Source: Myxococcota bacterium (lineage in GTDB: Bacteria > Myxococcota_A > UBA9160 > SMWR01). From it: 55,514 bases of DNA. Position numbers and translations under genes: made by a program. Below the pieces are notes generated by a model. That model saw only the letters and a program-made list of their open reading frames with translations. It was not told the origin of the DNA and did no database searches. Where the stretch lies: assembly GCA_022447545.1 (NCBI GenBank), contig JAKVBI010000003.1:139280-194793 (forward strand), in the 5' to 3' direction. Of the stretch, positions 43,133 through 52,087 are shown piece after piece; the first letter of the stretch is position 1; each line of letters begins with the position of its first letter.

Positions 43133-43516
43133 TCCCCCAATGAAATCGCAGGATTGGTTTTGTATCCCGTCCGCACACGGGGCGAACCCGGATGCGAAAT
43201 CGAAATCACGTGCTTTGGACCCCGGGTGCGCTGCAAGTCCTGCTGCATCGCGTCCCTGGGTGCCTCCGCTACAACTTCGAGGTTTTGGGAACGCGACTGA
43301 TATGACAGTCGGGGCTTTCCTTGTCAAGAAAATGTGCGCTCGGGCGCGGGAAGCCGCTCCGACACACACAATATTGAGTAGACTGCGGGGCTCGGAATGC
43401 TGGGAGTTGAATGGTGATTTCGGAAACTGCGGGGTCGTCAGATCGGAGAGAAAAAAAGTTTGCTCCGGGCCGTTGAGAGAAGCCTCTCGGGTGCCTCGTT
43501 CCAGGAGGCCAATCGA
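43133..43516. other. 384-base intergenic region between lspA and iclR
   Basis: No gene is seen. It carries the iclR promoter (43298-43327, minus strand) with a leader of about 160 bases. Near the lspA end, a GAGAG-GCTT-CTCTC hairpin (about 43474-43487) is followed on the minus strand, some 20 bases later, by a run of seven T (about 43450-43456); this is a poor match to an intrinsic terminator for lspA. Confidence 0.45.
43298..43327 (-). promoter_or_regulatory. Sigma-70-type promoter of iclR with operator-like repeat
   Basis: On the minus strand TTGACA (43322-43327) and ATATCA (43298-43303) are 18 bases apart. The inverted repeat GACTG-N6-CAGTC (43295-43310) covers the -10 box, placing a bound repressor over the promoter. 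Autorepression, common in IclR regulators, would fit. Confidence 0.6.
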
Positions 43517-44053
43517 CTATGAATCAGAAGTCTCCGGGCTGGAGTCCGAATGCGCGCGCTGCTCGCCCTCGGCCGCCAGCATCTCGAGAATCAGGATTCC
43601 CACACCCACCACGATACAGCTGTCTGCGACGTTGAAATCGGGCCAACTGTAACCACCCCACAGGCGCACGTGGACGAAGTCGATCACCTCGAACAGCTGA
43701 ACGCGATCGATCAGATTTCCGGTGGCGCCCCCGAGGATCAGACCCAATGCCAGGGCCGCGAGTCGTTCGCCGGGTTCGAGTCGGCGGTAGAAGGACAGGA
43801 TGATCCCCATGGCAACCAGGGACAGCACCAGAAAGAAGACAATTCGAAAGGTCGGGTGCGTGTCGGCGAACAACCCGAAGGCCGCGCCGGTATTGCGGAC
43901 ATGGGTCAGGTAGAGGAGGCCTTCGATCACCGGAACCCGGTCTGCAAATGACAGGTTCTGGTCGATCAGGTGCTTAGTGTATTGGTCTAGCACCACAGAC
44001 ACCGCAAAAACGCACGATAAAACTTTGAATTTGGGTGTCATTCGCCCAGTCAT
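43517..44053 (-). CDS. lspA: Lipoprotein signal peptidase (signal peptidase II)
   Basis: Aspartyl protease of the inner membrane that removes signal peptides from prolipoproteins. The 178-residue protein has four hydrophobic segments, DQYTKHLIDQ near the N-terminus, VRNTGAAFGLF, and the catalytic GGATGNLIDR and WPDFNVADS motifs. It follows the TPR lipoprotein gene by 30 bases. The acidic tail EGEQRAHSDSSPE is unremarkable. Confidence 0.97.
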   Translation of the reverse strand: MTGRMTPKFKVLSCVFAVSVVLDQYTKHLIDQNLSFADRVPVIEGLLYLTHVRNTGAAFGLFADTHPTFRIVFFLVLSLVAMGIILSFYRRLEPGERLAALALGLILGGATGNLIDRVQLFEVIDFVHVRLWGGYSWPDFNVADSCIVVGVGILILEMLAAEGEQRAHSDSSPETSDS

Positions 44054-44083
44054 TGAACCTCTCCGGCTATTGGATTCTAGTCG

Positions 44084-44653
44084 CTAACGAAGTTCCGATG
44101 CACTGAGATGTGCATCGCCCCAGATGACCGGGTCGAGCCGGCGGGCCCGTTCCAGCCACACGGAAGCCTCGGGCTCCCGCCCCTCAGCCCGGAGCAACAG
44201 GCCCCGAAGCCCTTCGAGGTGGGCTCGGGAGCGCTCGAGCAACGCGGCGGTCGGGCTCGGCCCCACCCCCTGGGAGTCTGCGTAGATTCGTAGATGGGCC
44301 TCCACCAGCAACTGGGCCTGGTCCAGAGGAGCCCGAGCCAGGGTGGCATCCCCCTGGTCCAGGCGGAAACGCGCCAGGGCGAGAAACGCATACGGGTTCT
44401 GGGGGTCGACCCTTACCGCTCGCTCGTAGCGACTCAATGCGTGGTCGGGCTGGCCCTGGATGTCGGCGTCCAGGGCTTCACGAAGGATCTGGAGAGACGC
44501 ACCCCGGCGCGGAGCGTCACTGGGGACCTGCATTACTTCCGAGATCCGGGCCGCTCGGTGAATTTCTGCGGGAGGGCCGGTTCCCGCACAGGCACTGAGC
44601 CACATCGCGAGCGATGTGCCGCCTGCTCGAACGAGCGCAGAGCCAGCACTCAT
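44084..44653 (-). CDS. TPR lipoprotein, possible PBP1b activator (LpoP-like)
   Basis: The 189-residue protein starts at the ATG overlapping the PBP1b stop (ATGA). The signal sequence ends in the lipobox LSAC. Mature residues contain two or three tetratricopeptide-like repeats (LREALDADIQGQPDHALSRY, AVRVDPQNPYAFLALARFRL, LRGLLLRAEGREPEASVWLE). In Pseudomonas aeruginosa the TPR lipoprotein LpoP is encoded beside mrcB and activates PBP1b; the same organisation here makes an equivalent role plausible. That role is inference; the TPR lipoprotein nature is seen directly. Confidence 0.82.
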   Translation of the reverse strand: MSAGSALVRAGGTSLAMWLSACAGTGPPAEIHRAARISEVMQVPSDAPRRGASLQILREALDADIQGQPDHALSRYERAVRVDPQNPYAFLALARFRLDQGDATLARAPLDQAQLLVEAHLRIYADSQGVGPSPTAALLERSRAHLEGLRGLLLRAEGREPEASVWLERARRLDPVIWGDAHLSASELR

Positions 44654-47049
44654 CGCTGGCCCCGCAGCCATTCAAAGAAGGTGGGCCGCCGCGCGTCCCC
44701 TGCGCCGTCGCCGGCCTCGGCCACGCGCCCGACAGGACAGACCTCGCTGGGCGTGGTGCCGCGCAGGAAGAACTCACTGCGGCGCTCGGGGCATCCCGTA
44801 AGAGCCAGCGCGCCTGTTCGGGGCTCGACTTCACGCGTTTCCACCTCGGCGGGTCGTAGAAAACGGCCCGCCACGTGACCACCGCTGTATTCGCGCATGA
44901 AGTGACGCCAGATCGGGAGTGCGCCCACGCTGCTGGGAATACCGAGGCTCGCAGGCTCGTCGAAGCCCAGCCAGACCACCGCCACCAGGTCGGGCGTGTA
45001 TCCCGCAAACCAGAGGTCGTGCTCCTCGTCACTCGTACCGGTCTTGGCCGCGATCGGGCCCTCCAGCCCCCCGCGGCGCACCGCCGCCGCCGTCCCCCTC
45101 CTGGCGACCCCTTCGAGCATGGAGGTGACCAGATAGGAGGTGCCGGGGTCGAGGACCCGCTCGAAGTGCAGCGCACGGCGCTGCAGGGTCTCGCCGTTGG
45201 GTCCGACGAGGTCCTCGATGCTCTGGATCTCTGGGCGGATGCCCCCACTGGCCAGGGTTGCATAGGCGCGGGCAATCTCGAGGGGGGTGACGTCGGCAGT
45301 GCCCAGCGCCAGGCTCGGCACTCTGGGCAGGGGGCTGGTGACCCCGAGACGCACGGCGATCCCGGCCACCTGGTCGATTCCCACCTGGTCGGCGAGGCGT
45401 GCCGTGGCCACGTTGTAGGAACGCTCGATGGCCTGTCGAATGGGAACGCGACCGTGGAACTCGAGGTCGTAGTTGTTGGGCTGCCAGAGACCGGCTGGGG
45501 TTTCGACCTCGAACGGCGAGTCGTCGAGAAAACTCGCCAGTGTCACGAGGGGCCCCTCGGCCACGGGCTCCAACGCCGCGGCGTAGACAAAGGGCTTGAA
45601 GACGCTCCCCGTGGGACGGCGCGCCTGGGTACAGCGATCGAATTGCGATTGCCCGTAGTTCCGCCCCCCCACCAACGCCACCAACTCGCCCGTTTGCGGC
45701 CGCAGGACGACGATGCAGCCCTGGAGGGGCGCACCCGCAGCTTTCTTCAGAGCCGGAAAGTCGGCCTCGAGCCGCTCGAGGCCGACTCGAAGCGCCCGTG
45801 CTGCCAGGCGCTGGGTTCGGCGGTCGAGGGTCGAGTAGATGCTGAGACCCTCGGTGGTCAGCACTTCGGCGTCGTAGCTCTCCGCCAACTGGCGCCTGAG
45901 TAGGTCCAGGAAATACCGCGCGTCGCCCGAGTCGGGAGTCACGGCGGCCAGGGTCAGCGGCTCTCGCAGCGCCTGCTGGAGGTCGGTGTCATCGATCCGC
46001 CTCTGCTCCCGCATGAGTTCGAGCACCAGGTCTCGCCGCTTCACGGCGCGGGTGGGATCGCGATAGGGCGAGATACCATTGGGGCTCTGAATGATGGCCG
46101 CCAGCAGGGCGGACTCTGCCAGGGTCAGATCGCGGGCGGGCTTGCCGAAATAGAGGCGCGCGGCCTCCCCCATCCCATGAACCGCCGTCGCGCCGCGCTG
46201 GCCGAGATAGATCTCGTTCAGATAGGCCTGGAGGATTGCCGCCTTGTCGTAGCGAGCCTCCACCAGCAGGGCCAGGACGGCCTCGTGAAGCTTGCGGCGC
46301 AGGGTCTTCTCCGGAGTCAGGAAGAAGTTCTTCACGAATTGCTGCGTCAGGGTGCTACCGCCCTGACGTATCGAACCCGCCCGGAGGTTGGCGATGAAGG
46401 CCCCGAGGATGCGGCGCGGATCGATTCCCGCGTGGGACTGGAAGCGCTGGTCCTCGACGGCCAGCACGGCATCGACCAGGTGCAGGGGAAGCTCCTCCAC
46501 CCGGACCAGGTCACGCTGCTCGCGGGTGCTCCCGTAGTAGGCCCCGATGGGCTCGGGTTCGAGCAGCACCGCACCCAGCTCCCGCCCACTGGGCAGCTCG
46601 CGGATGTCCGCCACCCGGGACCCATCGAGCCGCAGCACCACGTCGCGCGCGGGCTCCGGGCGGGAAGAGTGCTCAAAGGCACGAAGGTGGACGCGTACGC
46701 GCTGTTTGCCCCACACGTATTGGCCGCTGGGCAGACCCTGAGTCCTCGCTGACTCGCGGTAGCCCAGACGCCTCAGCGCTCCCCGCAGATCCGACAACTC
46801 CCAGTCAAGTCCCGGGTAGACGATCATTGGAGCCGCATAGACGCGAGAGGGTACGCCGAAGCGCTTGCCCTCGAAGCGCGATTGCACCAGGCGATCGAGA
46901 TCGGCCACGGTGTGGGCCGTCCAGACTCCGCCCGCGAAGCCCAGGCCCATCAGAATCAGCGCCAAGCCACGCACAGCGCGCCGCCGCAACCGCTGCCACC
47001 GGCTCCGCGGCGCCTTGCGACGCCGATCAGTGCGCCGGGATCGAGGCAA
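44650..47049 (-). CDS. mrcB: Bifunctional PBP1b-type peptidoglycan synthase
   Basis: Class A penicillin-binding protein of 799 residues. A basic cytoplasmic tail and one membrane helix (about 26-48, AVRGLALILMGLGFAGGVW) precede a UB2H-like region (VYPGLDWELSDLRGALRRLG), the GT51 glycosyltransferase (VEDQRFQSHAGIDPRRI, GGSTLTQQFVKNFFL, EAYLNEIYLGQ in the form QAYLNEIYLGQRG) and the transpeptidase with TGSVFKPF (SxxK), RSYN and AAKTGTSDE. The UB2H region marks it as PBP1b-like. The start is TTG at 47049 with GGAGGAGAGGA upstream. Its stop overlaps the TPR lipoprotein start. Confidence 0.96.
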   Translation of the reverse strand: MPRSRRTDRRRKAPRSRWQRLRRRAVRGLALILMGLGFAGGVWTAHTVADLDRLVQSRFEGKRFGVPSRVYAAPMIVYPGLDWELSDLRGALRRLGYRESARTQGLPSGQYVWGKQRVRVHLRAFEHSSRPEPARDVVLRLDGSRVADIRELPSGRELGAVLLEPEPIGAYYGSTREQRDLVRVEELPLHLVDAVLAVEDQRFQSHAGIDPRRILGAFIANLRAGSIRQGGSTLTQQFVKNFFLTPEKTLRRKLHEAVLALLVEARYDKAAILQAYLNEIYLGQRGATAVHGMGEAARLYFGKPARDLTLAESALLAAIIQSPNGISPYRDPTRAVKRRDLVLELMREQRRIDDTDLQQALREPLTLAAVTPDSGDARYFLDLLRRQLAESYDAEVLTTEGLSIYSTLDRRTQRLAARALRVGLERLEADFPALKKAAGAPLQGCIVVLRPQTGELVALVGGRNYGQSQFDRCTQARRPTGSVFKPFVYAAALEPVAEGPLVTLASFLDDSPFEVETPAGLWQPNNYDLEFHGRVPIRQAIERSYNVATARLADQVGIDQVAGIAVRLGVTSPLPRVPSLALGTADVTPLEIARAYATLASGGIRPEIQSIEDLVGPNGETLQRRALHFERVLDPGTSYLVTSMLEGVARRGTAAAVRRGGLEGPIAAKTGTSDEEHDLWFAGYTPDLVAVVWLGFDEPASLGIPSSVGALPIWRHFMREYSGGHVAGRFLRPAEVETREVEPRTGALALTGCPERRSEFFLRGTTPSEVCPVGRVAEAGDGAGDARRPTFFEWLRGQR

Positions 47050-47290
47050 TCCTCTCCTCCACTCCCCAACGGCCCGTCCCGGACGCCGATGCCCTTGGGC
47101 GCGCCCCGCCCCGACAACGCCCGAATCGAGCCCGCTTCACCCCAACGTCACCCCACAAACCTCAAGATAGCGGGCCATTCCCCCGGGCCCTCTTCTCTTC
47201 CCCCTGGGACCCCCCGGCCCCCCCTGATTCCATCGCCTGGCGGATCAGCCCTCAGGAGCCACCTCCCGGGCTTCACCTTCCGCCGCGCGC

Positions 47291-48400
47291 CTAGCCCTCG
47301 GGTCGAATTGCGAGGCGCTTCTCGTAGGCCTCGCGCACGACCCTCGCATCCTCGATGAAGTGCTCGAGTTCTTCGAGCCTCAAGGCCTGGGGGCCGTCAC
47401 ACAGTGCTTCTTCGGGATGGGGATGAAAATCCACCAGTACCGCGTTGGCGCCAGAAATCACCCCCTGGGCCGTGGCATGGAAGATATCCAACAACCCGTC
47501 GGGGCTCACCGAGCGGCTCCCCACCGAATGGGACGGGTCGACACAGACCGGCAGGCGAGTCAGGCGCCGGATCACGGAGACATGGCCGAAGTCCACCAGG
47601 TTGCGATGCGGATCGCCAAAGTTGGTCTTCATTCCCCGCAGACAGAACACGATGCGCCGATTGCCCCCCGACGCCACGTACTCGCAGGCATTGAGGGACT
47701 CGGTGAGGGTGATCCCCATCCCGCGTTTGAACAGCACGGGCAGTTCGTCCTGTTGGCCCACAGCCTTGAGGAGTTCGAAGTTCTGGGCATTGCGGGTGCC
47801 GATCTGGACCATCACACCGGTGGCATGGCCACATTCGTGCAGAGCCTGCTGGATCTGATCCAGGTGGGACTCGTGGGTCACCTCCATGGACACGATGCGA
47901 ATGCCGTGGTGGCCCGCCAACTCGAACACATAGGGTAGACACTCGGCCTCGAGGCCCTGGAAGTCGTAGGGACTCGTGCGGGGCTTATAGGCCCCAGCTC
48001 GGGCAGTTTGAATGCCATGGCGGGCCAGGGCGGCGAACATCGTGTCGACGTGTTCGCGCTTGTCCACGGCGCAAAGGCCCGGAAACAGGTGGAAATCGTC
48101 CTGGCTGATCTTGATTCCGTTGTATTCGAAGCCCACGGCTGCGAGATCCCCGCCATGACGGCCGATGGAGCGGAACTTCTCGGTAATCCGCACCACCTTC
48201 TCGACGCAGGTGAACTCCTCGAACGGGTCCGTGGGAATCGTTCCCGTGGAGCCCAGCAGGTAGAGCTCCGTCAGCACCCGGGTGGCCCCCTGGATCTGGT
48301 GGATCTCGGTGCTGACGCCCGGAAAACGCTGGGCCAGCTCGACGACGCGCTGGACTTCGTCCGAATTCGCGTCCGTGTCGGCCTTCATGACGATGATCAA
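47291..48400 (-). CDS. aroF: 3-deoxy-7-phosphoheptulonate synthase (type I-beta)
   Basis: First enzyme of the shikimate pathway, condensing PEP and erythrose 4-phosphate. The 369-residue protein has an N-terminal ferredoxin-like regulatory domain (1 to about 95) and the catalytic barrel with LCAVDKREHV, TARAGAYKPRTSPYDFQGL, VQIGTRNAQNFELL, LFKRGMG and VCVDPSHSVG. The N-terminal extension identifies the Thermotoga-like type. The start is TTG at 48400, seven bases after AGGAG; an ATG is available at 48388. It is divergent from argH with a promoter region between. Confidence 0.95.
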   Translation of the reverse strand: MIIVMKADTDANSDEVQRVVELAQRFPGVSTEIHQIQGATRVLTELYLLGSTGTIPTDPFEEFTCVEKVVRITEKFRSIGRHGGDLAAVGFEYNGIKISQDDFHLFPGLCAVDKREHVDTMFAALARHGIQTARAGAYKPRTSPYDFQGLEAECLPYVFELAGHHGIRIVSMEVTHESHLDQIQQALHECGHATGVMVQIGTRNAQNFELLKAVGQQDELPVLFKRGMGITLTESLNACEYVASGGNRRIVFCLRGMKTNFGDPHRNLVDFGHVSVIRRLTRLPVCVDPSHSVGSRSVSPDGLLDIFHATAQGVISGANAVLVDFHPHPEEALCDGPQALRLEELEHFIEDARVVREAYEKRLAIRPEG

Positions 48401-48436
48401 CGCGCATCTCCTGGTCGGGCGGTTTCCCCACCGCGC

Positions 48437-48465
48437 AAGCTACGAACCCACATCTCTCCCGTCAA
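48437..48465 (-). promoter_or_regulatory. Sigma-70-type promoter of aroF
   Basis: On the minus strand TTGACG (48460-48465) and TAGCTT (48437-48442) are 17 bases apart. Transcription would begin near 48430, leaving a leader of about 30 bases that includes the AGGAG of aroF. Confidence 0.55.
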
Positions 48466-48521
48466 TGGCCCCCGCTCTTCCGCCCTTGCGAAATCCCTTT
48501 TTCTTTCCGAGATTTGCGCCG

Positions 48522-50006
48522 ATGCCGAAGACACCTCGGGGAACCACGAGTAGGGCCAAGGACAGCGCCGGCGGGGCAGCCCCGGGAACGCCGTGGGGGG
48601 GGCGCTTCCGGGAAGCTGTCGACCCGACCGTGGCGCGCTTTACCGCTTCCATCGACTTCGACCGGGCCCTGGCCCGCTACGACCTGACCCTCTCACGCGC
48701 CCATACGGCCATGCTGCATCGAACGGGTTTGATTTCGAGCGAGGACGAGCGGGCTCTGACCGAGGGCCTCGACGCCATTGCGGAAGAGATCGAGGCGGGC
48801 GACTTCCCCTTCGACGCTGCGCTGGAGGATATCCACATGAACGTGGAGGCCCGGCTCGGCGAGAAGGTCGGGCGGGTTGCGGGCAAGCTGCACACGGGTC
48901 GCTCGCGCAACGATCAGGTGGCCACGGATCTGCTCCTCTACCTCCGGGACGCCTCGACGGCGGCCGAACGCGGCCTCCACGAACTCCGTGGCGTACTGCT
49001 GGAGCGAGCCGTGGAGCATCTGGACACCGTGCTGCCGGGCTACACCCACCTCCAGCGCGCCCAACCCGTTCGCCTCGCCCACCACTGGCTGGCCTTCGTG
49101 GAAATGTTCGGCCGGGACGCCGAGCGATTCGCCGACCAGCGCACACGCATGCGGAACTCCCCCCTTGGCTCGGGGGCCCTGGCGGGCTCGACCCTGCCCC
49201 TGGACCGGGAGGACACCGCGCGGGCTCTGGGTTTCGAAGCCCCCTCAAACAACAGCATGGATGCCGTCGCTTCCCGGGACGCCGCCCTCGAATTCCTCTC
49301 TGCTGCCGCCATCGCCATGGTGCACCTCTCTCGCCTGGCCGAGGAGTTGGTGCTCTGGTCCAGTGCCGAGTTCGGTTTCGTGGAGCTGGCGGACGCCTAC
49401 TCGACGGGTTCCTCGCTGATGCCCCAGAAGAAGAACCCCGATGTGCCCGAATTGGTGCGGGGCAAGAGCGCCCGGGCCATCGGCAACCTGGTCAGCCTGC
49501 TGACCCTCGTCAAGGGACTGCCGCTGACCTACAACCGCGACCTGCAAGAGGACAAGGAGCCGGTCTTCGACTCAGCGGCCACTCTACGCGACTCGCTCAC
49601 CGTCATGGCGGGGGCCCTTGCCACCGTGGAGGTGCGACCGGAGCGCATGCGCGAAGCCGCCAACGACCCCATGCTGCTGGCCACGGATTTCGCCGAAGTA
49701 CTGGTCGCTCAGGGGGTCCCCTTCCGCGAAGCCCACGAGGCCGTGGGAAAAATGGTGCGACACTGCATCGAGGAAGACCTCGACTTGCGCAGCTTGGAGC
49801 GCGCGAAATTGCAGGAGTTCCACAGCGACTTCCCCGACGACGCCTCCCAGTTGGCGAGCCTCGAGCGGGCCCTGGAACAACGCAGCCTGGTGGGCGGCAC
49901 GGCCCGCGACACCGTGACCCGCGCCCTCGAGCGCGCGCATGAGCACGTGCGCTCCCGCCTGGAGAGCCTCGACGAGGAGAACTCGCGGGCACCGGGCGCC
50001 CCTTGA
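48522..50006 (+). CDS. argH: Argininosuccinate lyase
   Basis: Last enzyme of arginine synthesis, splitting argininosuccinate to arginine and fumarate. The 494-residue protein has a Lys/Ser/Gly-rich lead of about 22 residues before WGGRFREAVDPTVARFTASI, then HTGRSRNDQVATDLLLYLRD, TVLPGYTHLQRAQPV and the superfamily signature GSSLMPQKKNPD. The ATG at 48522 is chosen as the nearest start before the conserved beginning; the frame is open further upstream. It overlaps lptM (TTGA). Confidence 0.96.
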   Translation: MPKTPRGTTSRAKDSAGGAAPGTPWGGRFREAVDPTVARFTASIDFDRALARYDLTLSRAHTAMLHRTGLISSEDERALTEGLDAIAEEIEAGDFPFDAALEDIHMNVEARLGEKVGRVAGKLHTGRSRNDQVATDLLLYLRDASTAAERGLHELRGVLLERAVEHLDTVLPGYTHLQRAQPVRLAHHWLAFVEMFGRDAERFADQRTRMRNSPLGSGALAGSTLPLDREDTARALGFEAPSNNSMDAVASRDAALEFLSAAAIAMVHLSRLAEELVLWSSAEFGFVELADAYSTGSSLMPQKKNPDVPELVRGKSARAIGNLVSLLTLVKGLPLTYNRDLQEDKEPVFDSAATLRDSLTVMAGALATVEVRPERMREAANDPMLLATDFAEVLVAQGVPFREAHEAVGKMVRHCIEEDLDLRSLERAKLQEFHSDFPDDASQLASLERALEQRSLVGGTARDTVTRALERAHEHVRSRLESLDEENSRAPGAP

Positions 50007-50200
50007 GCCGGGCAACGGTTGCCCCCTGGTTGGCTGGCCTGGCCCTGGCCCTCGCGTTCGCCGGCTGTGGGAAGTACGGTCCACCGGTGCGCAACCGTCC
50101 CAGCGAGACCGTGCCCCGGGACGCCCCCGCCAACCCGCCGCCCTCCGAGGAAGAAACGACCGCCCCAACCGGGCCCGGTTCATCATCGAGCGGGCGCTGA
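50003..50200 (+). CDS. lptM: LptM-like small lipoprotein
   Basis: The 65-residue lipoprotein has a signal sequence (LAGLALALAFAGC with the lipobox Cys) followed by GKYGPP, which matches the LptM (YifL) GxxGPL motif. The rest is a Pro/Ser/Thr-rich tail. LptM helps LptD mature into the LPS export complex in E. coli. The TTG start overlaps the argH stop (TTGA). Position next to dap genes is typical of yifL. Confidence 0.82.
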   Translation: MSRATVAPWLAGLALALAFAGCGKYGPPVRNRPSETVPRDAPANPPPSEEETTAPTGPGSSSSGR

Positions 50201-50286
50201 ACTGCGAACGAAACAGGAACACCCATCCCAATGCGAAATGCCCCCCACGACGAAACCCACGGCTCCCAATCGGCGGGGCGATCCTC

Positions 50287-51141
50287 ATGACGTCTGCCCT
50301 CGAGTTCGTCAAGATGCACGGCGCCGGCAACGACTTCGTCGTCCTCGACGGCATCCGGGACACCCTGCCGCCTCTGGAAGATCTCGCGCAGCCGCTTTGT
50401 GACCGACACCTGGGCATCGGAGCCGATCAGGTCCTGGTGGTGCGCGAGTCGAGCGCTGCAGATTTTCGAATGGAGATCTTCAACGCCGACGGTTCTCAAG
50501 TGGAGATGTGCGCCAACGGCATCCGTGCCTTCTACCTGTATGTGCGTTCGCGCGGGCTGACAGGGGCGGATGAAATCGAAGTGGAAACCCTCTCGGGAAT
50601 TGTCCGGCCCTGCTGGGTGGGGCCCGGACAGGTGCGTGTCGACATGGGGTTGCCGGTACTGGCGCCGGCCAAGATTCCCACCACCCTGGGCTCCAGCACC
50701 GAGGGCCCGGTCCTCGATGCGCGCCTCGAGGTCGAGGGCGAGACGGTCGTGGTCTCCTGCGTGTCCATGGGCAACCCCCACGCCGTGATCACCGTGGACG
50801 ACCCGGACCGTGCCCCGGTCCATCGTCTGGGCCCCCGGATCGAGGAGCACCCCGCGTTCCCGAACCGGGTCAACGTCGAGTTCGTGACCCCCGTCTCCCG
50901 CACACGGATCCGCCAACGCACCTGGGAACGCGGCACCGGAGAGACTCTGGCCTGCGGCAGCGGGGCCTGTGCGGTGGCTGTCACCAGCATGTTGCGGGGG
51001 GTCGTGGACCGCCGAGTCTGCGTCGAGCTGCGGGGCGGAGAGCTCGACATCGAATGGGCCCGCGACGACGCCCCGGTTCTGATGACGGGACCCGCTGCGG
51101 AAGTGTTCAGCGGGCGCTATCCCCTCGACGGGGTTTCTTGA
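50287..51141 (+). CDS. dapF: Diaminopimelate epimerase
   Basis: Converts LL- to meso-diaminopimelate for lysine and peptidoglycan. The 284-residue protein begins LEFVKMHGAGNDFVVLD and has the two catalytic cysteines in VEMCANGIRAF and ETLACGSGACAVAV. The ATG at 50287 gives MTSALEFVKM. It lies 86 bases after lptM and 73 before dapA. Confidence 0.96.
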   Translation: MTSALEFVKMHGAGNDFVVLDGIRDTLPPLEDLAQPLCDRHLGIGADQVLVVRESSAADFRMEIFNADGSQVEMCANGIRAFYLYVRSRGLTGADEIEVETLSGIVRPCWVGPGQVRVDMGLPVLAPAKIPTTLGSSTEGPVLDARLEVEGETVVVSCVSMGNPHAVITVDDPDRAPVHRLGPRIEEHPAFPNRVNVEFVTPVSRTRIRQRTWERGTGETLACGSGACAVAVTSMLRGVVDRRVCVELRGGELDIEWARDDAPVLMTGPAAEVFSGRYPLDGVS

Positions 51142-51214
51142 ACGCGAGGCCCTTGCCAGACCCTTCGACCCAGTCACGAATTCGCGTGAGCGAAGCAGAG
51201 GTAGACAAAACGGT

Positions 51215-52087
51215 ATGTTCGACGGGGTCCTCACCGCACTGATTACACCGTTTCGCGACGGAGAGGTGGACGAGACTGGCCTGGGCACCCTGGTAGAGCG
51301 CCAGCTCTCGGCCGGGGTCGATGGGGTCGTGCCCTGTGGCTCCACCGGTGAATCCGCCACTCTGTCCCACGCCGAGCACCACCGCGTGGTGGAGGTGGTG
51401 GTGGAGGCTGCAGCCGGCCGCCTCCAGGTGCTGGCCGGTACAGGTTCCAACAACACCCGCGAGGCCATTGAGCTGACGCGCAGCGCGCAGCAGGTGGGGG
51501 CCGACGGCGCGCTGCTGATCTCGCCCTACTACAACAAGCCCACTCAGCAGGGCTTGGTGGAGCATTTCAAAGCCATCGCTGCGGAAACCGACTTCCCGCT
51601 GGTGGTCTACAACATTCCCGGTCGCACGGCCTCGAACATCCTGCCCGAGACCCTCGCCCAACTGGCTGAAGTCGAGCAGATCGTGGGCGTCAAGGAAGCC
51701 TGCGGCGACATCGTCCAGATCTCCGAGGTTCTCGCGCAGTGCCCGGACGATTTCCGCGTGCTCTCGGGCGACGACGCCCTGACCCTGCCCCTGCTGGCCA
51801 TCGGCGGCCATGGTGTGATCTCCACCAGCTCAAACGTGGCGCCGGGGGAAATGGTGGAGCTGGTGGCAGCCGCGAGAGGCGGCGACATTGCCCGGGCACG
51901 CAGCCTCCACTACCGCCTACTGCCGCTGTTCGATGTGTTGTTCTGCGAGACCAACCCCATTCCCGTCAAGCGCGCCGTGGCCCTGCAGCTGGGGCTCGAC
52001 GATGCCCTGAGGCTCCCGCTCACGGATCTCTCCGAGCCCCACAGCGAGCGCCTGCAGTTGACCCTCAAGGAGCTTGGACTCCTGTGA
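51215..52087 (+). CDS. dapA: 4-hydroxy-tetrahydrodipicolinate synthase
   Basis: Condenses pyruvate with aspartate semialdehyde, the branch point to lysine. The 290-residue protein has GSTGESATLSHAEH, the Schiff-base Lys160 (IVGVKEACGD), Tyr132 (VVYNIPGRT) and SPYYNKPTQQGL. Its stop overlaps the GTG start of dapB (GTGA). Confidence 0.97.
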   Translation: MFDGVLTALITPFRDGEVDETGLGTLVERQLSAGVDGVVPCGSTGESATLSHAEHHRVVEVVVEAAAGRLQVLAGTGSNNTREAIELTRSAQQVGADGALLISPYYNKPTQQGLVEHFKAIAAETDFPLVVYNIPGRTASNILPETLAQLAEVEQIVGVKEACGDIVQISEVLAQCPDDFRVLSGDDALTLPLLAIGGHGVISTSSNVAPGEMVELVAAARGGDIARARSLHYRLLPLFDVLFCETNPIPVKRAVALQLGLDDALRLPLTDLSEPHSERLQLTLKELGLL

